Below are positions 7,070 through 13,027 of a DNA stretch of 13,027 nt, one piece after another. The stretch is from the NCBI GenBank assembly GCA_934454035.1, contig CAKSFY010000058.1, positions 1 to 13,027 on the forward strand, given 5' to 3'. Numbering within the stretch: the first letter of the stretch is position 1; each line of letters opens with the position of its first letter. The notes under the pieces are model-generated. The model ran no database searches, was not told where the DNA came from, and was given only the letters and a program-made list of their open reading frames with translations. Source of the stretch: an uncultured Clostridia bacterium. GTDB lineage: Bacteria; Bacillota; Clostridia; UBA1381. A program made the position numbers and the translations under genes.

Positions 7070-7114
7070 ATAGGATATTTAGGGATAAAGGGTGAATAAG
7101 TAAATTCGCTCTTC
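7034..7114 (-). ncRNA. Possible small RNA on the minus strand (about 80 nt)
   Basis: A minus-strand promoter at 7121-7149 points at the bidirectional terminator 7034-7069, predicting a transcript of about 80 nt starting near 7114. On that strand the region between promoter and terminator has no evident coding sequence. It holds a C-rich unpaired stretch CACCCTTTATCCC, which resembles an anti-SD seed. No family is recognised; the call rests only on promoter plus terminator spacing. Confidence 0.3.
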
Positions 7115-7191
7115 TGCTATATTTTATCATATTTCGACAGTAATTGCAACAATGTTAGAAATTTGTAATCGAAACGAAATATTTACTTATT
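7095..7191. repeat. 11-base inverted repeat flanking the divergent promoter region
   Basis: AATAAGTAAAT at 7095-7105 is the exact reverse complement of ATTTACTTATT at 7181-7191, 75 bases apart. The right arm touches the -35 box of the forward promoter (7190-7195). It could be a paired operator or the ends of a small remnant element; nothing in sequence decides between these. Confidence 0.45.
7121..7149 (-). promoter_or_regulatory. Candidate minus-strand sigma-A promoter with an overlapping 0A box
   Basis: On the minus strand, TTGCAA (7149-7144) and TAAAAT (7126-7121) are separated by exactly 17 bases. TGTCGAA on the same strand (plus-strand TTCGACA, 7133-7139) matches the consensus Spo0A box and falls in the spacer, where binding would repress. 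A 7-mer match can occur by chance in a window this long. Confidence 0.4.
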
Positions 7192-7218
7192 GATTTTTGC
7201 TTGTGTATTTGATATAAT
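7190..7218 (+). promoter_or_regulatory. Promoter for the secreted protein and rluB-like genes
   Basis: TTGATT (7190-7195), a 17-base spacer and a perfect TATAAT (7213-7218). Transcription would begin near 7225, about 35 bases before the GTG at 7260. It is the best promoter in the window and follows the terminator of the upstream operon. Confidence 0.8.
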
Positions 7219-7259
7219 TTATAGTGGAGAATAGTATTTTTGGCTAAGGAAAGGAATCG

Positions 7260-8306
7260 GTGAGAAAAGTGTCAAAAAGAATATTTGCTGCCGCAGCAGC
7301 TGCATTTTTGCTTCTTCCTCTTTGTGCAAATGCGCAAACACTCAAGTTTAAATATACGGACGGCATTGAAGATAAGGCTGCCGCTTTGATTTATGACAAG
7401 AATGAAAGACTTGAGGGATTGCAAATCTGTGATGTTGAGATAAAAGACGGCGTGTGCACCGCCGAGGTTGATAATATCGACGGCAAGCTTGTGAGGATGT
7501 TTTTTCCGGGTTCAAAAAAGGTGATTTCGGAGTTTATTGCAGATGACGCAAATAATCCGGATGATAAGAATTCGGCATATCCTACCGAGTTTGACGCGCT
7601 GACTGCTTTTATGATGGTTAAGGAAGCAGGAAAGAGCGCCGAAGGTGATGATATAAAAACAAAGCTGACCGTATTTCATAAGGGAGAAGAACGCGTACTT
7701 AATCTTGATGAGGATATGACCTTATTATCCGTTCCGGAGTCTCAGCCGGAACTTGACGGTGAAAATGTATCGGCATTAAAGCCGGGAGACATAATTTACT
7801 GCGGAACAAATCTGTCGGGAAAAATCCGCTCGGTTGAGCTGATATACCGTCCGCAGGCTGAGGATATAGTAAAATCGGAAGAAGATTTCGGAAATAATTT
7901 TGAAAAACTTTATACTGTCGGCGGAAAAGTGACAAAGGCGTCGCAGGCAGCTTATGCAGTGTTCGGTTCGGGCAGCGGCGGAGAGCGTACATATGCGTTC
8001 GGTCTCATCAGAGATATGGGAGCGGGGTATATGACTCTCAGCAACAAAGGCGGCTTATCAAGGCAGAACATAGATGTGTCTGTTACTCCGGATACAATAG
8101 TGTATGTATACGATAAATCCAAAAAGAACGGTGATGTATATATCGGAGATGTGTCGGATATTGTAAAATCCGGATTTGACGCGGATGCAATTGACGATAA
8201 TGATAATGTTGTTGACTGGAGCAAAGACTTTGAACATAATTATGCGCTTGTGAGAATGGACAAGGGCACCGCAATGGAAATTGCTGTTTATTTAAATTAT
8301 AAGTAG
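7260..8306 (+). CDS. Secreted protein of unknown function
   Basis: 348 residues. The N-terminus is a classic signal peptide: basic 'MRKVSKR', hydrophobic 'IFAAAAAAFLLLPLC', then a signal peptidase I site 'ANA' ending at residue 25. There is a cysteine at 22, but 'LPLC' is not a proper lipobox. The mature part is rich in short beta-type strands and Asp/Glu, without further membrane segments, sortase motif or S-layer repeats. Segments such as 'LKPGDIIYCGTNLSGKIRSVELIYRP' (173-198) and 'TPDTIVYVYD' (276-285) recall modules in large clostridial surface proteins; this resemblance is from memory. The start is GTG 7260 after AAGGAAAGGAA (7246-7256). It has its own promoter (7190-7218) and lies 16 bases before the pseudouridine synthase gene. 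Confidence 0.85.
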   Translation: MRKVSKRIFAAAAAAFLLLPLCANAQTLKFKYTDGIEDKAAALIYDKNERLEGLQICDVEIKDGVCTAEVDNIDGKLVRMFFPGSKKVISEFIADDANNPDDKNSAYPTEFDALTAFMMVKEAGKSAEGDDIKTKLTVFHKGEERVLNLDEDMTLLSVPESQPELDGENVSALKPGDIIYCGTNLSGKIRSVELIYRPQAEDIVKSEEDFGNNFEKLYTVGGKVTKASQAAYAVFGSGSGGERTYAFGLIRDMGAGYMTLSNKGGLSRQNIDVSVTPDTIVYVYDKSKKNGDVYIGDVSDIVKSGFDADAIDDNDNVVDWSKDFEHNYALVRMDKGTAMEIAVYLNYK

Positions 8307-8322
8307 ACGGAAAGGAAATATA

Positions 8323-9045
8323 ATGGGAGAAATTGTAAGACTGCAAAAGTATATAGCTATGTGCGGCGCAGCCTCGAGGAGGGGAGCCGAGGAGCTTATA
8401 CAAAAAGGCAAGGTGAGGGTAAACGGCAAGCTTGTCAAAGAAATGGGTACAAAGGTTGAAATCGGAGCGGATAAGGTTGAGCTTTCGGGAGAACTTTTGC
8501 ATTATGCCGAAAAAAAGTATTATATAATGTTAAATAAACCTGCCGGATATGTATCAACCGTGAAAGATCAGTTTGACAGACCGACAGTTATCGATTTGAT
8601 AGGGGAGGACCTTTCGGCAAGAATTTTCCCGGTAGGCAGACTGGATTATGAAACCGAGGGACTGTTGCTGCTTACCAATGACGGAGATTTTACTTATCGC
8701 GTCACACATCCCAAGTTCCACGTTGATAAAACATATATAGCGGTTTTAAAAGGCGGTATAACCGTAAAAGGTCTTGCAATGCTTAGAAAGGGCGTCGATA
8801 TAGGCGGATTTGTGACCTCTCCGGCAGAGGTGGAAATACTCGATGCCGAAGCAGGCAAAACAATGATTAAAATTGTTATACATGAGGGCAAAAACAGACA
8901 GGTAAGAAAAATGTTCGAAGCCGTCGGCTCAAAGGTCGAATATTTAAAAAGAGTGAAAATCGGCACGGTGGAAATAGGTAATCTGCCGCTCGGCAGGTGG
9001 CGGTATCTGACATCGCACGAAATTAATTATCTGGGTAATTTGTAA
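8323..9045 (+). CDS. rluB: Pseudouridine synthase, RsuA/RluB family
   Basis: 240 residues. It has an N-terminal S4 RNA-binding domain (about 6-50, 'RLQKYIAMCGAASRRGAEELI') and an RsuA-type catalytic domain. The catalytic aspartate is Asp108 in 'GRLDYETEGLLLLTNDG' (105-121). 'NKPAGYVST' (71-79) and 'HEGKNRQVRKMF' (187-198) are further family motifs. Members isomerise specific uridines in 23S rRNA (RluB, RluE, RluF) or 16S rRNA (RsuA). In Gram-positives the single short form is usually annotated RluB (23S helix 89 region), but the exact target is not readable here. ATG 8323 is seven bases after AAAGGA (8311-8315). It is co-transcribed with the secreted-protein gene, with which no functional link is obvious. 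Confidence 0.88.
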   Translation: MGEIVRLQKYIAMCGAASRRGAEELIQKGKVRVNGKLVKEMGTKVEIGADKVELSGELLHYAEKKYYIMLNKPAGYVSTVKDQFDRPTVIDLIGEDLSARIFPVGRLDYETEGLLLLTNDGDFTYRVTHPKFHVDKTYIAVLKGGITVKGLAMLRKGVDIGGFVTSPAEVEILDAEAGKTMIKIVIHEGKNRQVRKMFEAVGSKVEYLKRVKIGTVEIGNLPLGRWRYLTSHEINYLGNL

Positions 9046-9085
9046 AATTTTGTACAATTTTAAGCCGAGGGTATACGGTTTTTTT
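9044..9085 (+). terminator. Probable terminator after the pseudouridine synthase gene
   Basis: A perfect AT-only inverted repeat (9044-9061, AAAATT/AATTTT) overlaps the stop. Next comes a 6-bp stem AAGCCG (9062-9067) with CGGTTT (9076-9081, one G-U pair) running into seven Ts (9079-9085). The stem is weak but correctly placed. Confidence 0.45.
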
Positions 9086-9115
9086 AGGAAATAGGAGACA
9101 TTTGCCGTTATTTAC

Positions 9116-9144
9116 TTGTCAAATGACATAAAATAGGATAAAAT
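9116..9144 (+). promoter_or_regulatory. Promoter for tyrS
   Basis: TTGTCA (9116-9121), a 17-base spacer and TAAAAT (9139-9144). Transcription would start near 9151, giving a leader of about 215 bases before the tyrS ATG. Confidence 0.65.
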
Positions 9145-9150
9145 AATAAT

Positions 9151-9366
9151 AGATTATTTTACATTTGATTGTAAAAAGCAATTAATAAATTGAATTGTCG
9201 GCTAAATCTGACAGCTCCGTATTGTATTCCTTTTGGCTGAAAAGAGTGCAGCGGAGGGATTGATACAAAATCGACCATTATATATTAACAAGTAAAAGCC
9301 GGTTAAAATCTGAATTTTCAGACTTTTACAATCGGCTGATAAAATATTAAAAAAAGGAGAAGAAAG
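9151..9366 (+). promoter_or_regulatory. Structured tyrS leader without a T-box signature
   Basis: Clostridial aminoacyl-tRNA synthetase genes commonly carry T-box leaders, but the conserved T-box antiterminator core (GGTGGnACCGCG) is absent here. Several helices can be drawn: CTCCG 9215-9219 with CGGAG 9252-9256, enclosing CTTTT 9230-9234 with AAAAG 9240-9244. TTGTAT 9222-9227 can pair with ATACAA 9263-9268, which would make a pseudoknot with the first helix. A hairpin lies at 9297-9337. TTCCTTTT 9227-9234 is complementary to the tyrS SD (AAAAGGAG, 9352-9359), so sequestration is conceivable. There is no terminator-like U-run before the ATG, which points to translational rather than transcriptional control if the leader is regulatory. 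Confidence 0.4.
9297..9337 (+). repeat. Palindromic hairpin in the tyrS leader, right arm repeated before queE
   Basis: Imperfect 41-base palindrome. AGCCGGTT (9297-9304) pairs with AATCGGCT (9330-9337) with one G-U pair and a small offset, and TCTG (9309-9312) pairs with CAGA (9319-9322) around an A/T loop; A-runs pair T-runs between. The right arm, 9315-9338, recurs at 1835-1857 with one base deleted. It ends 14 bases before the tyrS SD and is not followed by a T-run, so it is not a terminator. Confidence 0.65.
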
Positions 9367-10593
9367 ATGGGCAGAAATGTATACGATATTTTAAAAGAAA
9401 GAGGATTGATTGCGCAGGTTACGCATGAGGAAGAGATAAGAGAGCTCCTCGGAAAGGAAAGTGTGACTTTCTATATCGGTTTTGACCCTACTGCGGACAG
9501 TTTGCATGTGGGACATTTTTTGCAGATGGTTGTAATGAAGCATATGCAGGATGCAGGGCATCGCCCGATTGCGCTTGTCGGCGGAGGAACCGGACATATC
9601 GGCGACCCCAGCGGCAGAACCGATATGCGCCAAATGATGACAAAGGAAATAATTGACCACAACTGCGAACGGTTTAAAGAGCAGCTTTCCAAAATGGTTG
9701 ATTTTTCGGAAGGAAAGGCAATTATGGTCAATAATGCCGATTGGCTTTTGGACCTTAATTATATTGAGTTTTTGAGAGACATCGGTTCATGCTTTTCGGT
9801 AAACAATATGCTGAGAGCGGAGTGCTTCAAATCGAGACTTGAAAGAGGATTGTCTTTCTTGGAGTTTAACTATATGCTTATGCAGAGTTATGACTTTTTG
9901 ATGCTGAACAGAAAATACGGATGTAAAATAGAGCTCGGCGGAGACGACCAGTGGTCAAATATCCTCGGCGGAATTGAACTTTGCCGCAGAAAGGATCAAA
10001 AGCAGGTTTACGGAATGACATTTACTCTTCTTACAACATCGGAGGGTAAAAAGATGGGCAAGACCGCAAAGGGTGCGCTTTGGCTTGACCCGGAAAAATG
10101 CAAGCCGTACGACTTTTATCAGTATTGGGTCAATGTCGGTGATGATGACGTTATCAACTGCCTTAAGCTGATAACCTTTGTTCCCATGGATGAAATTCAC
10201 GAGATGGAAAAATGGGAAGGACAGGAGCTTAATAAGGCAAAGAAACGTCTGGCATTTGAAGTGACCAAGCTTGTTCACGGCGAGGAAATCGCGCTTGAAG
10301 TTCAAAAGGCGGCAGAGGATGTTTTCTCGGGCAGCGGAGTAAGTGAAAATATGCCGTCCGCAGAGCTTTCGGAGGAGGTAGTAATCGGCAAAGGTATTTT
10401 GGACGTGCTTGCCGCAGTTAAGCTTGTTGCATCAAAAGGAGAAGGCAGGAGACTTATTCAGCAAAACGGCTTGTCGGTAAACGATAAGAAAGTAAATGAC
10501 GTGAACATGACGGTAAAAAAAGACATGTTCGGCGAGAACGGAATGATTGTTAAAAAAGGTAAAAAGGTTTACTACAGAATCACTTTAAAATAA
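9367..10593 (+). CDS. tyrS: Tyrosyl-tRNA synthetase (class Ic)
   Basis: Charges tRNA-Tyr with tyrosine in the cytosol. 408 residues, normal for bacterial TyrRS. The HIGH motif is 'HVGH' (47-50) after 'FDPTADSL'. The KMSKS-equivalent is 'KMGKT' (229-233), the usual TyrRS variant. 'YMLMQSYDF' (169-177) and 'GGDDQWSNI' (191-199) form the tyrosine pocket. A C-terminal S4-like tRNA-binding domain runs from about 342 ('GKGILDVLAAVKLVASKGEGRRLI') to the end. ATG 9367 is seven bases after AAAAAGGAG (9351-9359). It is a single-gene unit with its own promoter and leader; RNase J follows after 257 bases with a separate promoter. No clear terminator is seen directly after it. Confidence 0.97.
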   Translation: MGRNVYDILKERGLIAQVTHEEEIRELLGKESVTFYIGFDPTADSLHVGHFLQMVVMKHMQDAGHRPIALVGGGTGHIGDPSGRTDMRQMMTKEIIDHNCERFKEQLSKMVDFSEGKAIMVNNADWLLDLNYIEFLRDIGSCFSVNNMLRAECFKSRLERGLSFLEFNYMLMQSYDFLMLNRKYGCKIELGGDDQWSNILGGIELCRRKDQKQVYGMTFTLLTTSEGKKMGKTAKGALWLDPEKCKPYDFYQYWVNVGDDDVINCLKLITFVPMDEIHEMEKWEGQELNKAKKRLAFEVTKLVHGEEIALEVQKAAEDVFSGSGVSENMPSAELSEEVVIGKGILDVLAAVKLVASKGEGRRLIQQNGLSVNDKKVNDVNMTVKKDMFGENGMIVKKGKKVYYRITLK

Positions 10594-10613
10594 TTGATTT
10601 TCGGTTCGTGTTT

Positions 10614-10643
10614 TTGGGTAAAATCGGTTATTTTGAGTATAAT
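10614..10643 (+). promoter_or_regulatory. Promoter for the RNase J gene
   Basis: A perfect TATAAT (10638-10643) with TTGGGT (10614-10619) at an 18-base spacing. The -35 is weak. TCGGTT occurs at 10601-10606, 10624-10629 and 10661-10666, that is around and just after this promoter, and might be an operator half-site. Start of transcription would be near 10650. Confidence 0.5.
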
Positions 10644-10649
10644 ATTTTT

Positions 10650-10850
10650 TAAGAATGTGTTCGGTTTTATTAAAAGGCTGTGTAAACCGATTTGGGGTAT
10701 ATATTGCTGAGCGGCGGTATATATGCGAATCGGGCAAAGGAATCCTTTCGGGAGTGCATAACCGAAAGTGTAATATTTTATCGCCGCACCGTCCGCTTTT
10801 GCGGACATATGCACGGGCGGCTGACATATAGTACGGAGGTAACGGAAACA
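10650..10850 (+). promoter_or_regulatory. Structured leader of the RNase J gene
   Basis: About 200 bases between promoter and GTG are rich in perfect stems. CGGTTT 10662-10667 pairs AAACCG 10684-10689. CCGATT 10687-10692 pairs AATCGG 10728-10733. CTTTCGG 10745-10751 pairs CCGAAAG 10762-10768 (10-base loop), and GTCCGC 10791-10796 pairs GCGGAC 10801-10806 with a TTTT loop. The first two helices share bases 10687-10689 and exclude each other. GGTATATAT is repeated at 10696 and 10716. No U-run follows any stem. An in-frame ORF runs through it from 10692, but without an SD or family similarity, so it is read as untranslated. Confidence 0.45.
10834..10840 (+). promoter_or_regulatory. Ribosome binding site that sets the RNase J start
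   Basis: CGGAGGT (10834-10840) precedes GTG 10851 by ten bases. This supports starting there rather than at 10692, which would add 53 residues foreign to RNase J. Confidence 0.7.
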
Positions 10851-12518
10851 GTGGCTAAAAAAGCAAAATTAAAAATCATACCGATAGGCGGTCTGGACGA
10901 AATCGGAAAAAATATGACCGTGTTAGAGTATGGTAATGAAATAATTATAGTGGATTGCGGAATGTCTTTCCCGGATGATGATATGCCGGGAGTTGATTTT
11001 GTAATAAATGATATATCGTATCTGGAAAGAAACAGAGAAAAAATAAAGGGTGTTTTTCTGACTCACGGTCATGAGGACCATATCGGCGGACTGCCTTATT
11101 TTCTTAAGGTTATAAATGTGCCGGTATATGGCACAAGACTTACCATAGGTCTTGTGGAGCATAAAATCAAGGAGCATAATATGCTCTCAAAGGTCAAGCT
11201 TAACAGCGTGCGTACAGGCACAACGGTCGAAGCAGGGAGATTTTTTAAAGTTGAGTTTATAAGAACAAATCACTCTATTGCGGACTCTGCTGCGCTTGCA
11301 ATAACTACACCCGTGGGTAACGTTATTCATATGGGCGATTTTAAAATAGATACCACACCGATTGTCGGCGACGTAATAGACCTTGCACGTCTGGGAGAAC
11401 TGGGGCAAAAGGGCGTTTTGGCGCTTTTGTCCGACAGCACGAATGCCGAGCGTCAGGGCTATGCAATGAGTGAACGCAGCGTCGGTGAAAAATTTGAGGA
11501 GATATTCAAAGGATGCAGCAAAAGGATTATCGTTGCAACCTTTGCTTCGAATGTTCACAGAGTTCAGCAGATTATAAATGCGGCGGTCAAGAACGGCAGA
11601 AAAGTCGCCGTTTCGGGACGAAGCATGGAAAATATAGTTGAAATATCCATACTTTTGGGATATATGAAAATTCCCGAGGGTGTTTTAATAAATCTTGACA
11701 GCATTAATAAATATCCGCCGGAGAAGGTCGTTATCGTAACAACGGGCAGCCAGGGCGAACCTATGAGTGCCCTGACAAGAATGGCATTTTCCGACCATCG
11801 CAAGGTTGAGATTACAAAAAATGACCTTGTTATCATATCGGCAACACCAATTCCGGGCAATGAAAAATCGGTTGCGAATGTAGTAAACGAACTTTTCAAA
11901 ATCGGCGCGTCGGTTATATATAATGCACTTGCGGACGTCCATGTTTCGGGACATGCCTGCAGAGAAGAGCTTAAGCTTATTCTTGCAATAACCAAACCGA
12001 AGTTTTTCATTCCGGTTCACGGCGAGCACAGACATCTGGTGCAGCATGCGGAACTTGGGCATCAAATGGGTATACCGGAGGAAAATACATTTGTTTTGGG
12101 CAACGGAAACGTACTTGAGTTAAGTGCTGATTCTGCACGTATATCCGGCAGTGTTCCGACCGGAAAAATCCTTGTTGACGGTCTCGGAGTCGGAGACGTG
12201 GGCAATATAGTTTTAAGAGACAGAAAGCACCTTGCCCAGGACGGACTTATTATAGTTGTTGCAACCCTGTCGTCCGATACAGGCAAACTGGTTGCCGGAC
12301 CGGACATTATTTCCAGAGGTTTTGTATATGTCAGAGAAGCTGAGGACTTGATTGTTCATGTCCGCGAGGTTGCAAGGGAAAGCGTTGAAAAATGCACGGT
12401 CAATCATGTGACCGACTGGGCTACTATGAAAAGCAGTCTGAAAAATAATATTTCCAGATATATTTACGAAAAGACCAACAGAAATCCAATGATTCTGCCG
12501 GTTATTATGGAGGTATAA
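10851..12518 (+). CDS. rnj: Ribonuclease J
   Basis: 555 residues, the usual RNase J length when started at GTG 10851 ('MAKKAKLKIIPIGGLDEIGKNM'). It is a metallo-beta-lactamase/beta-CASP nuclease with 5'-3' exonuclease and endonuclease activity, central to mRNA turnover and rRNA maturation in Gram-positives. The metal site is seen in 'THGHEDHIGG' (His72, His74, Asp76, His77), His141 ('TNHS'), Asp163 ('MGDFK') and His390 ('IPVHGEHRH'). 'TGSQGEPMSAL' (298-308) and 'SGHAC' (366-370) belong to the beta-CASP and closing motifs. The C-terminal domain runs from about 450. Only one copy is visible, so J1 or J2 cannot be assigned. It has its own promoter and leader, and the ComM-like gene follows 21 bases downstream. 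Confidence 0.96.
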   Translation: MAKKAKLKIIPIGGLDEIGKNMTVLEYGNEIIIVDCGMSFPDDDMPGVDFVINDISYLERNREKIKGVFLTHGHEDHIGGLPYFLKVINVPVYGTRLTIGLVEHKIKEHNMLSKVKLNSVRTGTTVEAGRFFKVEFIRTNHSIADSAALAITTPVGNVIHMGDFKIDTTPIVGDVIDLARLGELGQKGVLALLSDSTNAERQGYAMSERSVGEKFEEIFKGCSKRIIVATFASNVHRVQQIINAAVKNGRKVAVSGRSMENIVEISILLGYMKIPEGVLINLDSINKYPPEKVVIVTTGSQGEPMSALTRMAFSDHRKVEITKNDLVIISATPIPGNEKSVANVVNELFKIGASVIYNALADVHVSGHACREELKLILAITKPKFFIPVHGEHRHLVQHAELGHQMGIPEENTFVLGNGNVLELSADSARISGSVPTGKILVDGLGVGDVGNIVLRDRKHLAQDGLIIVVATLSSDTGKLVAGPDIISRGFVYVREAEDLIVHVREVARESVEKCTVNHVTDWATMKSSLKNNISRYIYEKTNRNPMILPVIMEV

Positions 12519-12539
12519 TTTTGTTTAGAGGTGGTTTTT

Positions 12540-13027
12540 GTGCTTGCTCAGATTAATTCGTGCGGACTTATGGGTATTGACGGCTTTTTGGTTCGGATAG
12601 AAGCCGATGTCGGGAGCGGCCTGCCGGCATTTAATATAGTCGGTTTGCCCGATACCGCAGTGCGTGAAGCAAAAGAAAGGGTATGTACTGCCGTAAAAAA
12701 TACCGGCGGTATTGTTCCGGCAAAAAAAATAATTATAAATCTTGCGCCGGCAAGCAGAAAAAAAGAAGGCTCGCATTTTGATTTGGCTATGGCAGTTGCG
12801 ATTTTGACGGCAACGTGTCAGATTGAAATTATTAATTATGAGAATATGGCTTTTTTGGGTGAGCTTTCTCTGGACGGTGCGGTAAGACCGGTAGACGGAG
12901 TGCTCCCTATGGTTATTTCGGCATATAAGGCAGGGATTAAGAATTTCTTTGTTCCTAAAGAAAATGCTGACGAAGCGGCAGTAGTCGAAGACGCAGCAAT
13001 TTATCCCGTGGAGCATTTGTCGGATAT
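12540..13027 (+). CDS. comM: ComM/YifB family Mg-chelatase-like AAA+ ATPase, 5' part
   Basis: The first 162 residues of a protein that would normally be about 500 long; the window ends before the Walker motifs. The N-terminal domain is diagnostic: 'INSCGLMGIDGFLVRIEADV', 'GLPAFNIVGLPDTAVREAKERV' with few changes, 'INLAPASRKKEGSHFDLAMAVAIL' and 'FLGELSLDGAVRPVDGVLPM' (short stretches within these are near invariant in the family). ComM in Gram-negative naturally competent species is a hexameric helicase promoting branch migration during transformation; its role in Clostridia is less clear. The start is GTG 12540, five bases after AGAGGTGG (12527-12534), 21 bases after RNase J, so co-transcription is likely. 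Confidence 0.92.
   Translation, partial: MLAQINSCGLMGIDGFLVRIEADVGSGLPAFNIVGLPDTAVREAKERVCTAVKNTGGIVPAKKIIINLAPASRKKEGSHFDLAMAVAILTATCQIEIINYENMAFLGELSLDGAVRPVDGVLPMVISAYKAGIKNFFVPKENADEAAVVEDAAIYPVEHLSD

Noticed and set aside
7310..7335. Lipoprotein signal in the secreted protein
   Set aside because: Cys22 is preceded by Leu-Pro-Leu, which lacks the small residue required at -1 of a lipobox; the AxA site at 23-25 fits signal peptidase I.
9230..9340. T-box riboswitch before tyrS
   Set aside because: Expected from the gene and taxon, but the GGTGGnACCGCG core and the terminator hairpin with U-run are not there; only loose resemblance such as GCAGCGGAGGG is seen.
10692..10850. 53-residue N-terminal extension of RNase J
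   Set aside because: The frame is open, but the extension has no SD at its start, is foreign to the family, and a good SD serves GTG 10851.
12525..13016. A 163-codon open frame on the minus strand
   Set aside because: It is antisense to the clearly conserved comM N-terminal domain, is rich in Cys, Arg and His as shadow frames are, and has no recognisable motif.

Overview
The window looks like a chromosomal segment of a low-to-moderate GC, Gram-positive anaerobe of the Clostridia. This is inferred from the strong Shine-Dalgarno (SD) sequences, frequent GTG/TTG starts, sigma-A-type promoters, an RNase J gene, an Eis-type acetyltransferase and a TatD-linked radical SAM gene. All 14 genes lie on the + strand. 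Both ends are cut: the first gene lacks its 5' end and the last (comM/yifB-like) lacks its 3' end. I see no phage, transposase, CRISPR array, rRNA or tRNA.

Region 1 (2-7021) is a tightly packed run of ten genes with gaps of 0-47 bases or short overlaps, closed by a strong stem-loop terminator at 7034-7069. It opens with the tail of an unrecognised protein. Four queuosine-precursor genes follow: queF, queC, queD and queE. QueD, QueE and QueC take dihydroneopterin triphosphate to preQ0, and QueF reduces preQ0 to preQ1. Next come an Eis-like N-acetyltransferase, a DJ-1/PfpI protein, 5-formyltetrahydrofolate cyclo-ligase, a CPBP membrane protease, a TatD-family hydrolase, and the small radical SAM protein that characteristically travels with TatD. 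No promoter is needed inside this run, so it may be one long housekeeping transcript.

Region 2 (7022-9085) has a regulatory gap with a good forward promoter, and also a plausible reverse promoter facing the bidirectional terminator. After the gap come a secreted protein of unknown function and an RsuA/RluB-type pseudouridine synthase, 16 bases apart and presumably co-transcribed.

Region 3 (9086-10593) is tyrosyl-tRNA synthetase behind its own promoter and a leader of about 215 bases. The leader is structured but shows no T-box signature. It ends in a palindromic hairpin whose right arm also occurs upstream of queE.

Region 4 (10594-13027) is RNase J behind its own structured leader, then the start of a ComM/YifB magnesium-chelatase-like gene 21 bases downstream.

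Most of the window is ordinary housekeeping content. The points I find most worth a second look are the non-T-box tyrS leader with its repeated hairpin, a possible small antisense-strand RNA at about 7034-7114, the RNase J leader with mutually exclusive helices, and the functionally unresolved TatD/radical-SAM pair.
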